This document shows positions 1 through 8,399 of a stretch of DNA of 64,000 bases, piece by piece. The DNA lies in NCBI GenBank assembly GCA_036378155.1, contig DASUXA010000051.1, forward strand, positions 18,267 to 82,266. The letters run 5' to 3'. Below the pieces are notes generated by a model. It was not told the origin of the DNA, made no database searches, and saw nothing but the letters and a program-made list of their open reading frames with translations. The position numbers were made by a program, and so were the translations under genes. Source of the stretch: DASUXA01 sp036378155 (GTDB lineage: Bacteria; Actinomycetota; Actinomycetes; Mycobacteriales; Micromonosporaceae). Position 1 is the stretch's first letter. Each line of letters begins with the position of its first letter.

Positions 1-1198
1 CGGGCAGCGGTCGCCCGACGGTACCGATCTTCACCGCGCCCTGCCGGTTGGTGGAGATCGCCGGGGACGTCTCGGTCAGCCCGTACCCCTCGTAGATGGT
101 GATCCCGGCGCCCCGGAAGAAGTGCGCCAGCCGCTCGCCCAGCGGCGCGCCCCCGGAGATCGCGGCGTTGATCCGCCCGCCCATCGCGTCCCGCACCCGG
201 TGGTACACCAGCCGATCGAAGATCGCGTGGCGCAGCCGCAGCCACGCTCCCGGCCGCCCGGAGTCCAGCGCCTCGCTGTAGGCGACCGCGACCTGCTCCG
301 CCCGGTCGAAGATCCCGCCCTTGCCTTCGGCGTGGGCATGCTGCTTCGCGCCGTTGTACATCTTCTCGAAGACCCGGGGCACGGACAGCACGAACGTCGG
401 CTGGAACGACTTCAGGTCGTCGGCGAGGTTCTTGATGTCGGCGGCGTGCGCGGTACGCGCCCGTACCTGGACGACGCCGATCTGGATCAGCCGGGCGAAC
501 GAGTGCGCCAGCGGCAGGAACAGCAACGTCGAGGAGTTCTCGTTGAACAGGTCGGTCAGCCCCGGGATCGCGTTGGCGATGTCGCAGTACATGTTGCGGT
601 GGGTGAGCGTGCAGCCCTTGGGTCGCCCGGTGGTACCGCTGGTGTAGATGATCGTGGCGAGGTCGTCCGCCCCGGTCGCCTCGCGTCGCCGCGCCACCTC
701 GGCGGGGTCCACCGCCGCGCCCGCCGCGATCAGGTCGTCCACCGCACCGGCGTCGATCTGCCACACGCGGGTCAGGGCGGGCACCCGGTCGCGCACCCCC
801 GCCACCACCGCCGCGTGTGCGGCGGTCTCGACCACGGCGACCTGCGCCGCCGAGTCGGACAGGATCCAGGCGACCTGCTCAGCGCTGGACGTCTCGTAGA
901 TCGGTACGGTCGCCGCGCCGCACGCCCAGATCGCGTAGTCGAGCAGAGTCCACTCGTACCGGGTCTTGGACATCAGGGCGACCCGCGTGCCGGGTTCGAC
1001 GCCGGCCGCGATCAGCCCCCGGGCGACCGCGATCACCTGGTCGCGGAACTGCGCGCAGGTCACGTCCTGCCACCCGGCGTCGACCCGGCGGGAGAACTGG
1101 ACGTGATCCGGCGCCTGGTCGGCGTTGTCCCAGACCGGGTCGGTCAGGTTGGCCGAGTCCGCTATGCGTACGACCGGGGGTACGGAGAACTCACGCAC
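1..1198 (-). CDS. Long-chain acyl-CoA synthetase (FadD15-like), 3' end cut by window
   Basis: AMP-forming fatty acid-CoA ligase: activates a long-chain fatty acid with ATP and transfers it to CoA. The visible 399 codons start with VREFSVPPVVRIADSAN and carry the adenylate-forming P-loop YTSGTTGRPKG at about residues 185-195; the N-terminal part (DVTCAQFRDQVIAVARGLIAAGVEPG) is typical of FadD15-type enzymes. The GTG at 1198 is preceded by GAAGGAGA at a good distance. The C-terminal third lies outside the window. The divergent neighbour is an SRPBCC protein, as I recall for fadD15 in mycobacteria. Substrate chain length cannot be read from the sequence. Confidence 0.9.
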   Translation of the reverse strand, partial: MREFSVPPVVRIADSANLTDPVWDNADQAPDHVQFSRRVDAGWQDVTCAQFRDQVIAVARGLIAAGVEPGTRVALMSKTRYEWTLLDYAIWACGAATVPIYETSSAEQVAWILSDSAAQVAVVETAAHAAVVAGVRDRVPALTRVWQIDAGAVDDLIAAGAAVDPAEVARRREATGADDLATIIYTSGTTGRPKGCTLTHRNMYCDIANAIPGLTDLFNENSSTLLFLPLAHSFARLIQIGVVQVRARTAHAADIKNLADDLKSFQPTFVLSVPRVFEKMYNGAKQHAHAEGKGGIFDRAEQVAVAYSEALDSGRPGAWLRLRHAIFDRLVYHRVRDAMGGRINAAISGGAPLGERLAHFFRGAGITIYEGYGLTETSPAISTNRQGAVKIGTVGRPLP

Positions 1199-1351
1199 CT
1201 GATGTCTCCTTCGGCAAGGGGCTGCCGCCCCGCTATGACCGTATCGGACGGTACCCGCTGTGCCCGGCGACCGGGCAGCGTCTCACCGTAGGGCGGACCC
1301 AGGTCGAGCCGGACACCGTTGTGGCGCTACTCACCAGGTAGCCTCCCACGC

Positions 1352-1807
1352 ATGGCCGACACATCGACCCAGTCGATCCGGATCGCCGCGCCGCCCGCCC
1401 GGATCGCGGCGGTGATCTGCGACTTCGCGCGGTACCCCGAGTGGGTGTCGGCGGCCAAGAAGGTCGAGGTCGTCGAGGAGTACGAGGACGGCTACGCCAG
1501 CCAGGTGCGGTTCGCGCTGGACGCCGGTCCGGTGGCGGACGAGTACACGCTGCGCTACGAGTACTCCGAGGACCTCACCCGGATCGAATGGCACCTGGTC
1601 GCGCCGTCGAAGATGCAGCGCGCCCAGGACGGGTCGTACGACATCGCCGACAACGGCGACGGCACCTCGACCGTCACGTACACCCTGTCGGTCGAGCTGA
1701 CCGTGGGCATGCTGGGCATGTTCAAGCGCAAGGCGGAGAAGGTCATCATGGATACCGCGCTGCGCGAGTTGAAGCGCCGGGTCGAGTCGTCGGAGGACGA
1801 CCGGTGA
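1352..1807 (+). CDS. SRPBCC (polyketide cyclase/START-like) family protein
   Basis: 151-residue single-domain protein of the SRPBCC/START fold, which builds a hydrophobic ligand pocket. The N-terminus (STQSIRIAAPPARIAAVICDFARYPEWVSAAKKVEV) is the usual first strand, helix and Y-P-x-W motif of this family; the C-terminal helix (LGMFKRKAEKVIMDTALRELKRRVE) closes the pocket. It resembles M. tuberculosis TB16.3/Rv2185c, which also lies near fadD15. I chose the ATG at 1352 because the fold begins immediately after it; the upstream GTG at 1319 would add 11 unlikely residues. Its stop overlaps the next start (GTGA), so the two are probably translationally coupled. Ligand unknown. Confidence 0.85.
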   Translation: MADTSTQSIRIAAPPARIAAVICDFARYPEWVSAAKKVEVVEEYEDGYASQVRFALDAGPVADEYTLRYEYSEDLTRIEWHLVAPSKMQRAQDGSYDIADNGDGTSTVTYTLSVELTVGMLGMFKRKAEKVIMDTALRELKRRVESSEDDR

Positions 1808-2352
1808 CCGGGCACGACGCGCCCCGCGCTCGCGAGGAGGCCGAGCGCCTGGTCGCGTCGGTGCTCGCCGCGGTCACCTTCGCCGCGCGTGGGCTGGGCG
1901 CCGGGCACGGGGCGTCGGCAGCCCGGGCGATGGGCGTACCGCCCGAGGTCGCCGGGCTGCTCGGGCGGATGTTCGGTCCGAACGTCGCCACCGGCGCGCC
2001 GGAGTGCTGCGTCTGCCCGATCTGCCGAACCATCGCGGCGCTGCGCGATCCCGATCCCGAGGTCGCCGAGCGGCTGGCGACCGGGGTCGGCGACCTCGCC
2101 GCCGGCGTGGCGAACCTGCTCCGCGCGTTCTCCGCCGGCGCCCAACGCCGGGACGCGTCGACGGACACCCGGACGGACACCCGGACGGACACCCCGACGG
2201 ACACCCCGACGGACACCCGGACGGACACCGCGACGGGTGCCGGTGCGCGCGGCGCAGCCGGCGAAGGGTCGGGCGGGAAGCCGCCGGATGGTGACGCTCA
2301 CGACGACCCGTGGCATGCCGCCACCACGGCTGACCGTCCGGCGGACGGCTGA
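1804..2352 (+). CDS. Hypothetical protein with helical CxxC domain and TDTRTDTP repeat tail
   Basis: 182-residue protein starting at a GTG that overlaps the previous stop by 4 nt. The N-terminal 115 residues are predicted helical and contain ECCVCPICR at about residues 61-69, a possible metal or redox motif. Residues from about 118 onward are a low-complexity Thr/Asp/Arg/Pro tail made by six copies of a 12-bp unit (2161-2232), followed by a Gly/Asp-rich end. Position between an SRPBCC gene and a ROK glucokinase recalls the DUF5304-type gene of Streptomyces, but that match is from memory only. Function unknown. Confidence 0.65.
   Translation: MTGHDAPRAREEAERLVASVLAAVTFAARGLGAGHGASAARAMGVPPEVAGLLGRMFGPNVATGAPECCVCPICRTIAALRDPDPEVAERLATGVGDLAAGVANLLRAFSAGAQRRDASTDTRTDTRTDTPTDTPTDTRTDTATGAGARGAAGEGSGGKPPDGDAHDDPWHAATTADRPADG
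2161..2232 (+). repeat. 12-bp tandem repeat, six units, inside a coding region
   Basis: Six consecutive copies of ACGGACACC followed by CGG, CCG or GCG. Each unit encodes Thr-Asp-Thr-(Arg/Pro/Ala), giving the acidic-basic tail of the surrounding gene. Units differ only at two positions. The length, a multiple of 3, means that copy-number change would keep the reading frame. Confidence 0.9.
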
Positions 2353-2413
2353 GATAGCGTTCCGGCAGCCAGTCGAGGGACTGCGCGTCCGTTCCACGGA
2401 AGGGGTAGACGCG

Positions 2414-3361
2414 GTGGCGTTGACCATCGGAGTCGACATCGGCGGCACCAAGGTGCTCGGCGGTGTGGTCGACGGCGACGGCCGGGTGCTCGCGACCGCC
2501 CGTCGCGACACCCCAGCCGGCGATACGGCACTGACCCTCGACCGGATCGTCGAGGTGATCTCGGAGCTCGCGGCGGCGTACCCGGTCGCCGCGATCGGCG
2601 TCGGCGCCGCCGGATGGATTGACGCCGACCGCTCGACGGTGCTGTTCGCGCCCAATCTGGCGTGGCGCGACGAGCCGCTGCGCGACGAGATCATGGCGCG
2701 GGTCAAGGTACCGGTGGTGGTCGAGAACGACGCGAACGTCGCCGCCTGGGCCGAGTTCCGGTTCGGCGCCGCCGAGGACGCCGACGACTCGATGGTGCTG
2801 TTCACCGTCGGTACCGGCATCGGCGGCGGACTCGTGCTCGGCGGGTCGCTGGTGCGCGGCGCGCACGGCATGGCCGGCGAACTCGGGCACATGCTGCTGG
2901 TACCGGGCGGTCAACTGTGCGGCTGCGGACGGCACGGTTGCATCGAGCAGTACGCCAGCGGCAGCGCCCTGGTCCGGTTCGCACAGAACGGGGCGACCGT
3001 GGACCCGGCCGAGGCGGCGGTGCTGCTGGAGATCGCGGGCGGGGACATCGACAAGATCACCGGCCCGATGGTCACCCAGGCGGCGCGGGCCGGCGACCCG
3101 GTCTCGCTGCGGGCGTTCGAGCAGGTCGGGTACTGGCTGGGCCACGGGCTCGCGGACCTGGTGCAGATCTTCGACCCGCAGGTGCTCGTCGTCGGCGGCG
3201 GCGTGATCGACGCCGGTGAGCTGCTCCTGGAGCCCGCCCGCCGGTCGTACCGGGACGCGCTGGCACACCGCGCGCAGTTGCCGATCGCCGAGGTGCGCGC
3301 GGCGAGACTGGGCAACACCGCCGGTGTGGTGGGCGCCGCCGACCTGGCGCGCCGCCGGTAG
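2414..3361 (+). CDS. glk: ROK-family glucokinase
   Basis: 315-residue kinase that phosphorylates glucose to glucose-6-phosphate with ATP. The phosphate-1 motif is VDIGGTK at residues 7-13, the sugar-binding/catalytic segment is VENDANVAAWAEFRFGAA, the GTGIGGG loop follows, and the ROK zinc motif CGCGRHGCIEQ sits near residue 170. All four are intact, and the length is normal for actinobacterial GlkA. The GTG at 2414 follows GGAAGGGG with good spacing; upstream in-frame codons belong to another frame's tail. In Streptomyces the orthologue mediates carbon catabolite repression; whether this one does is not visible. Confidence 0.93.
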   Translation: MALTIGVDIGGTKVLGGVVDGDGRVLATARRDTPAGDTALTLDRIVEVISELAAAYPVAAIGVGAAGWIDADRSTVLFAPNLAWRDEPLRDEIMARVKVPVVVENDANVAAWAEFRFGAAEDADDSMVLFTVGTGIGGGLVLGGSLVRGAHGMAGELGHMLLVPGGQLCGCGRHGCIEQYASGSALVRFAQNGATVDPAEAAVLLEIAGGDIDKITGPMVTQAARAGDPVSLRAFEQVGYWLGHGLADLVQIFDPQVLVVGGGVIDAGELLLEPARRSYRDALAHRAQLPIAEVRAARLGNTAGVVGAADLARRR

Positions 3362-3371
3362 GGGTGGCGCG

Positions 3372-4067
3372 GTGGCGGACGGTACCCGGCTGCGCGTCGT
3401 CACGTACAACGTGCATTCGCTCCGCGACGACCGCGCCGCGCTCGCGTCGGTCGTCCGCGACCTCGCGCCCGACGTGGTGATCGTCCAGGAGTCGCCGCGC
3501 CGGCTGCGTTGGCGGACCCGGTGCGCGACCCTCGCCCACGCGTTCGGGCTGGTGGTCGCCGCGGGCGGTCAGCCGGCCGTGGGCAACCTGGTGCTCACCA
3601 GTTACCGGGTCCGGGTCCACGACACCTGGGTCGTCCGGTACCCGCTCGTCCCCGGTCGGCACCTGCGCGGCGCGGCGTTCGCCCGCTGCTCGGTGGGGCG
3701 GGTGCCGTTCGTGGTCGTCGGCTCACACCTGTCCCTCGACCCGACCGAGCGGGTGTCCCAGGCGCACTCGCTGCGCGCCACGCTCGCCGGGCTCGACGCG
3801 CCGGTGGTACTCGGGGTGGACGTCAACGACGTGCCGGACAGCGTCGCCTGGCGCCGGCTGTGCGACGGGCGGCGGGACGCGGCGGTGGCGGGGCCGGCGC
3901 ACGCGGGCGGTACCGCCACCTTCCCGGCTGACGGTCGACGGATCGACGCGATCTTCGTGGACAGCGCGATCGAGGTCGCCGGGTACCGCGTGGTGGACAG
4001 CGACCTGGCGCGACGGGCCAGCGACCACCTGCCCGTCGTGGCCGATCTGGTGCTGCCGGTCGGGTAG
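3372..4067 (+). CDS. Endonuclease/exonuclease/phosphatase (EEP) family protein
   Basis: 231-residue metal-dependent phosphoesterase of the EEP/DNase I fold. Visible motifs: VTYNVHSLRDD (metal-binding Asn), IVQESPRR (metal Glu), VVGSHLSL (catalytic His), GVDVNDVPDS in place of the usual GDFN (Asp kept, Phe changed to Val), and SDHLPVVADL at the C-terminus. The GTG at 3372 starts 10 nt after the glk stop, with AGGGG before it, so the two are likely cotranscribed. No signal peptide or membrane segment is seen. Substrate could be DNA, a sugar phosphate or a lipid. Confidence 0.85.
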   Translation: MADGTRLRVVTYNVHSLRDDRAALASVVRDLAPDVVIVQESPRRLRWRTRCATLAHAFGLVVAAGGQPAVGNLVLTSYRVRVHDTWVVRYPLVPGRHLRGAAFARCSVGRVPFVVVGSHLSLDPTERVSQAHSLRATLAGLDAPVVLGVDVNDVPDSVAWRRLCDGRRDAAVAGPAHAGGTATFPADGRRIDAIFVDSAIEVAGYRVVDSDLARRASDHLPVVADLVLPVG

Positions 4068-4194
4068 CCGCTGATTGGGTGTGGACCGCGACGGACGTGC
4101 CTCTGCGCCGCGGGAACAGCGGTAGTCGCGGCGGGTGGACAATTCCGGCCGGCGCGGCGAGGATTGCCCCGCCGAGGCGGAGAGAGGGATACGG

Positions 4195-5637
4195 GTGACG
4201 GTCGATTCGTCCGGGTGGGACGGTGCCGGCGCGGTGGCGCCGATCTGGCAGGAGGGACGGCCGGTCTTCGACCGGGGCGAGACGGTCTGCGTGATCGGCG
4301 CCGGGGCGAGCGGCCTGACCGCCATCAAGAACCTCAAGGAACGCGGATTCACCGTCGACTGCTTCGAGCGGGAGACCGGCGTCGGCGGGGCGTGGAACTG
4401 GCGGCACGACCGCAGTCCGGTGTACGGCAGCACCCATCTGATCTCGTCGAAGCCGTTCACCCAGTTCCCCGACTTCCCGATGCCGGACGACTGGCCGGAC
4501 TACCCGCACCACGGTCAGGTGCTCAGCTATCTGGAGCGGTACGCCGAGCATTTCGGGCTGCGCGAACACATCTGGTTCGGTACCGAGGTGACCCGCGTCG
4601 AGCCCGCCGAGGGCGACCGGTGGGACGTCACCACCCGGATCGGCAGCGGCGGGCCGGAGCGCACCCAGCGGTACGCGGCGGTCGTGGTCGCCAACGGGCA
4701 CAACTGGTCGCCGAAGCTGCCGGACTACCCGGGCATGGACGAGTTCCGGGGCGAGATCATCCACGCGTCGGCGTACAAGGACGCCGCCCAGCTGCGCGGT
4801 CGCAAGGTGCTCGTGGTCGGCGCCGGCAACTCCGGCTGCGACATCGCCGTGGAGGCTGCCCAGCAGGCGACCCGCTGCTGGCACTCGACCCGGCGCGGCT
4901 ACTGGTACGCCCCGAAGTATGTTCGCGGTCGCCCCGCCGACCAGGTCAACGACCTGGTCGGCGGGCTGCGGCTGCCGCTGCGGGTACGGCAGTGGCTGTT
5001 CCAGCGGGAACTGCGCACCACGGTCGGCGACCTGACCCGGTTCGGGCTGCCCCGCCCCGACCACAAGGTGTACGAGACCCACCCGATCGTCAACAGCCAA
5101 CTCGTGTACTACGTCGGGCACGGCAGGATCACGCCGGTACCGGACGTCGAACGCTTCGAGCGGTCGAAGGTCGTTTTCACCGACGGACGCGACGCCGACG
5201 CCGACCTGGTCGTCCTCGCCACCGGATATTTGCCGCGCTTCGAGTTCCTGGCGCCCGACGTGCTCGCCGCCGACCCGTCCGGGCGGCCCCGGCTGCACCT
5301 GCACGTGTTCACCCGGCGGTACCCGACGCTCGCGGTCACCGGGCTGGTCCAGCCCGACTCCGGGGTGTTCGCGATCTGTCACTGGCAGGCCGTGGCGATC
5401 GCTGACTGGCTGCGGCTGCGGGCAGCCGACCCGCAGCGGGCGGCGCGGTTCTGGGCGAAGGTGGCAGCGGCGGGCGACCAGCGGTGGACCGCCGCGAAGG
5501 TGAAGGACTCCACCCGGCACTGGTTCGAGGTGAGCCACACCGTGTACCTGCGGGCGCTGCAGGACGCCCTGACCGAGTTGGACGCCGGCGTGCCCGGCCG
5601 GCGGTCGAACGCCGGCGTCCCGGGCGGTCTGAGGTGA
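4195..5637 (+). CDS. Flavin-containing monooxygenase
   Basis: 480-residue FAD/NADPH monooxygenase, class B. The FAD Rossmann motif is VIGAGASG at residues 33-40, the FMO fingerprint FxGxxxHxxxY is FRGEIIHASAY at about 184-194, and the NADPH motif VVGAGNSG is near 205-213. The C-terminal ATGY (LVVLATGYLPRF) is also present. GTG 4195 is preceded by GAGAGAGGG; an upstream in-frame GTG at 4135 lacks a ribosome site. Substrate is unknown; the family oxygenates soft heteroatoms or ketones. The downstream gene is an alpha/beta hydrolase. Confidence 0.9.
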   Translation: MTVDSSGWDGAGAVAPIWQEGRPVFDRGETVCVIGAGASGLTAIKNLKERGFTVDCFERETGVGGAWNWRHDRSPVYGSTHLISSKPFTQFPDFPMPDDWPDYPHHGQVLSYLERYAEHFGLREHIWFGTEVTRVEPAEGDRWDVTTRIGSGGPERTQRYAAVVVANGHNWSPKLPDYPGMDEFRGEIIHASAYKDAAQLRGRKVLVVGAGNSGCDIAVEAAQQATRCWHSTRRGYWYAPKYVRGRPADQVNDLVGGLRLPLRVRQWLFQRELRTTVGDLTRFGLPRPDHKVYETHPIVNSQLVYYVGHGRITPVPDVERFERSKVVFTDGRDADADLVVLATGYLPRFEFLAPDVLAADPSGRPRLHLHVFTRRYPTLAVTGLVQPDSGVFAICHWQAVAIADWLRLRAADPQRAARFWAKVAAAGDQRWTAAKVKDSTRHWFEVSHTVYLRALQDALTELDAGVPGRRSNAGVPGGLR

Positions 5638-5665
5638 GCGCGGTGCCAGCGAAGGAGGCATCACG

Positions 5666-5725
5666 GTGAGCGCGAGGAGTGAGCGCAGCGAGCCCCGCAG
5701 TCGCGAACGAAAGGCATTCCCGTGA
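5666..5725 (+). CDS. Leader ORF of 19 residues, translationally coupled to the next gene
   Basis: A GTG at 5666 preceded by AAGGAGG (5652-5658) opens a frame encoding VSARSERSEPRSRERKAFP. Its TGA overlaps the GTG of the downstream hydrolase (GTGA at 5722-5725). The best ribosome site in the intergenic stretch therefore serves this mini-ORF, and the hydrolase may be reached by re-initiation. The ORF is built from a GAGCGCAGCGAG-containing element of the kind dispersed in these genomes, so it may be a by-product of that repeat rather than a selected peptide. Confidence 0.5.
   Translation: MSARSERSEPRSRERKAFP
5671..5706 (+). repeat. Dispersed GAGCGCAGCGAG-type element
   Basis: GCGAGGAGTGAGCGCAGCGA and its continuation form an arginine/serine-codon-rich element between the monooxygenase and hydrolase genes. 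Its core, GAGCGCAGCGAG at 5681-5692, reappears at 61773-61784 and 61875-61886. I recall similar elements at gene starts in Micromonosporaceae. Confidence 0.55.
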
Positions 5726-6525
5726 GCGCCCCGCGGATCGTACGGACCTGGGAGTGGGCGCTTCCGCCCGAGCCGGTGCGGCGCGAGGTGGTGTCCGCGT
5801 TGCCCGTGGACGACGAGGGCAAGCCGCCGGTGCTGTTCGTACCGGGTTTCGGTCACGGGGCGTGGGTGTTCGCCGAGCATTGGCTGGAGCAGACCGCGTC
5901 GCGGGGGTTCCCGGCGTACGCGATGAGCCTGCGCGGGCACGGCGGCAGCGGGTCGACCCGGCGCGCCGGGCTGCGCGCGTACACGCACGACGTCACCCAG
6001 GTCGCGGCGAGCCTGCCCCGCCAGGCGGTACTGGTCGGTCACGGCGCGTCCGCCCTGGTGGTGGCGCGTGCCCTGGCCCGGTACCCGGCGCGCGCGGCGG
6101 TGCTGGTTTCGCCGGTACCGGGCGGGTTCCGCACCGCCCTGACCGCGCTCGCCCGCAACCCGATCGGCACCCTGCCCGCCTTGGTCGGCGGCAGGCTGCG
6201 GCTGCGTCGAGGACAGCTGTTCAGCCGGGAACTGCCGACGTCGGTGGCGCGTGGGTACTCCGCCCGGCTCGGTCGCGCGTCGACCCGCGCCCAGTGGCAG
6301 TTGCTGTTCGGTCGCGCCCCTGAGCCGCCGGTCGGCGACCCGCCGGTGCTGGTGGTCGGCAGTCCGGACGACCGAGTGGTACCGCGTTCGGCGCTGACCC
6401 GGGTGTCCCGCCGGTACGGTCGGGCACCGCTGCTGTTTCCCGGCGTGGGTCACGACATGATGCTCGACGCGCGGTGGCGGGAGCCGATCGACGCGATCCT
6501 GGACTGGGTCGACAAGCCGGTCTGA
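5722..6525 (+). CDS. Alpha/beta hydrolase fold protein with altered nucleophile elbow
   Basis: 267-residue alpha/beta hydrolase. The oxyanion-side segment LFVPGFGHGAWVFAEHW, the acid strand VVGSPDDRVVPRS and the histidine loop GVGHDMMLD are recognisable. The nucleophile elbow, normally G-x-S-x-G, reads VGHGASA at about residues 106-112: the expected serine is glycine. It may therefore be non-catalytic or use a shifted serine. It begins at a GTG overlapping the stop of a 19-codon leader ORF. No signal peptide. Confidence 0.82.
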   Translation: MSAPRIVRTWEWALPPEPVRREVVSALPVDDEGKPPVLFVPGFGHGAWVFAEHWLEQTASRGFPAYAMSLRGHGGSGSTRRAGLRAYTHDVTQVAASLPRQAVLVGHGASALVVARALARYPARAAVLVSPVPGGFRTALTALARNPIGTLPALVGGRLRLRRGQLFSRELPTSVARGYSARLGRASTRAQWQLLFGRAPEPPVGDPPVLVVGSPDDRVVPRSALTRVSRRYGRAPLLFPGVGHDMMLDARWREPIDAILDWVDKPV

Positions 6526-6608
6526 GCATCCAGGGGCGGTCGGACCGGAGGCGTCGCGAAGGGATCCAGCGTCGCCAGGGGCGAGGCGCGGCCCGGACCG
6601 CCTGCGGT

Positions 6609-7544
6609 TTAGACGACCGCGCCGTCGTCGGGGCGGTCGTTGTCGTCGTCGTCGCCGGGCCGCAGCCGCCACACCAGTGTCGCGAACCCGCTGACGATGC
6701 CGGCGAATCCGAGCACCAGCGCGGTCTCGGAACCGACCGGCAGCAGCGTCGGCCAGATGAGGACGACCAGACCGGCGGCGATCCCGCAGACCGCCAGGAT
6801 GCTGTACGGCGAGAAGCGGGGCAGCGGCGGCGGCGGGGGAGGGGTGTACCCCTCGTCCTCGTCGTCGGGCAGGTCCGCGCCGAACGTGTCCATCCCGTCG
6901 AGCAGCGACCCGTCGGGCCGGTCCGTACGGTCGGGCTGGTCGGTCCGGTCCGGCTGGTCCGGTCCGACGTCGATGCGCCCCGACCACCGGGCGAGGCCGG
7001 TGGGTCGGTCGCCGGTACCGCCGGCGGTCGGCTGGTTGCCCGCCAGGTTCTCCGCCGCCGGCCAGGTCGCGGCGGTCGGGTCGACGGCGGCATCGTACCC
7101 GGCGACGATGCGTGCCCACGCGGCGTCGATGTCGTCGAGCCGGGTGCCGTCGTCGGCGCCCCCGACCGGGTCGCTGCGGTCGACCGTCGCCACGGTGTCG
7201 CCGCCCCCGGTACCGCCGTCGGCAGTCCCCGGTTCCTCGCCGCTCGCGGTTTCCTCGGCGGGCGCGGTTGCCTCCTCGCGGCGCAACCGGTCCAGGTGGG
7301 CGCGAGCCGTCGCCAGGTGCTCGCGGTCGACGTACAACCGGTCGATCGGGGTGCTCGGCAGCATCGCGGTACGGGTGACCGGGTGCAGGTCGGACGCGGG
7401 TTGCAGGTACGCCGCGATCCCGGCGACACCGAGCACGTCGAGCAGGTGTTCGCCGACGCGCGGATCGACGTCGCCCGCGGCGGCGTACTCAGCCGCTGTC
7501 AGCCCATTGTCCCGGCGACCGCGTCGCGCTCCACCCGCTGGCAC
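6609..7544 (-). CDS. Membrane protein with long acidic N-terminal region (DUF308-like)
   Basis: 311-residue protein. Residues 1-90 look helical and include repeated HL-rich stretches; residues 90-215 are low-complexity Asp/Thr/Pro/Gly with a run of DQPDRTDQPDRTDRPDG; a proline run (YTPPPPPPLPRF) precedes two C-terminal membrane helices (YSILAVCGIAAGLVVLIW and LVLGFAGIVSGFATLVW). The tail is acidic (GDDDDNDRPDDG). GTG 7544 follows GAGAGGGG at good distance, much better than the upstream in-frame codons. It is divergent from the acyltransferase gene. The DUF308 assignment is from memory; function unknown. Confidence 0.7.
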   Translation of the reverse strand: MPAGGARRGRRDNGLTAAEYAAAGDVDPRVGEHLLDVLGVAGIAAYLQPASDLHPVTRTAMLPSTPIDRLYVDREHLATARAHLDRLRREEATAPAEETASGEEPGTADGGTGGGDTVATVDRSDPVGGADDGTRLDDIDAAWARIVAGYDAAVDPTAATWPAAENLAGNQPTAGGTGDRPTGLARWSGRIDVGPDQPDRTDQPDRTDRPDGSLLDGMDTFGADLPDDEDEGYTPPPPPPLPRFSPYSILAVCGIAAGLVVLIWPTLLPVGSETALVLGFAGIVSGFATLVWRLRPGDDDDNDRPDDGAVV

Positions 7545-7679
7545 CGTCGTCCCCTCTCGCCCAGCCACCGACCAGGGCGGCACCCGCGGCAATCGTGACA
7601 CGCGGTCGGGCAGTTCGGGGAGTGCGTTGTGGTGGCGTGGCGGGTATTCGTAGGCTCGTTGCCAACACCGGGAGGACGC

Positions 7680-8399
7680 GTGCTGTATTGGTTGCTGAAG
7701 TACATCATCCTGGGACCCCCACTCAGGCTGATCTTCCGCCCGCACGTGGAGGGTCGGCACTACGTCCCGGATCAGGGCCCCGCGATCATCGCGAGCAACC
7801 ATCTGTCGTTCTCCGACTCGATCTTCATGCCGCTGATGGTGAAGCGGAAGGTCACCTTCGTCGCCAAGCAGGAGTACTTCACCGGCAAGGGGATCAAGGG
7901 CTTCCTGATCAAGATGTTCTTCGTGGGTACCGGAACCATCCCGGTGGACCGCTCCGGCGGTCGGGCCGCCCAGGCGGCGATCGACACGGGGCTGCGGATC
8001 CTGCGCGAAGGCAAGTTGTTCGGCATCTACCCGGAGGGCACCAGGTCACCGGACGGTCGGCTGTACCGGGGCAAGACCGGCGTCGCCCGACTCGCCCTGG
8101 AGAGCGGCGCCCCGGTGATACCCGTCGTGATGCTGAACGCCGACGAGATCCAGCCGCCCGGCAAGCTGCTGCCGAAGATCAAGCGGGTACGCATCCGGTT
8201 CGGTCCGCCGATGGACTTCAGCCGGTACGCGGGCATGGCCGGTGACCGGTTCATCGAGCGCGCGGTGACCGACGAGATCATGTACGAGCTGATGGAGTTG
8301 TCCGGGCGCGAGTACGTCGACGTGTACGCGCAGAAGGTCAAGGCCGCGCAGGCGAAGGCGGAGCAGCGGAAGCCCGCCGAGCGGGCGATGGCCGCGTAA
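7680..8399 (+). CDS. 1-acyl-sn-glycerol-3-phosphate acyltransferase (PlsC family)
   Basis: 239-residue membrane-associated acyltransferase of phospholipid synthesis. The catalytic HxxxxD motif is NHLSFSD (His41, Asp46); the glycerol-phosphate motif appears as YPEGTRSPDGRLYRGKTG near residue 116, and VIPVV follows. The N-terminal helix LYWLLKYIILGPPLRLIF may anchor it. GTG 7680 follows GGGAGGAC. It resembles Rv2182c, another gene in the fadD15-aroG neighbourhood of mycobacteria. Its 3' end overlaps the convergent regulator gene by about 60 bp. Confidence 0.9.
   Translation: MLYWLLKYIILGPPLRLIFRPHVEGRHYVPDQGPAIIASNHLSFSDSIFMPLMVKRKVTFVAKQEYFTGKGIKGFLIKMFFVGTGTIPVDRSGGRAAQAAIDTGLRILREGKLFGIYPEGTRSPDGRLYRGKTGVARLALESGAPVIPVVMLNADEIQPPGKLLPKIKRVRIRFGPPMDFSRYAGMAGDRFIERAVTDEIMYELMELSGREYVDVYAQKVKAAQAKAEQRKPAERAMAA

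Noticed and set aside
3823..7119. 1098-codon open frame on the minus strand
   Set aside because: It overlaps several well-supported plus-strand genes and has the Arg/Pro/Gly-rich composition typical of antisense frames in GC-rich DNA.
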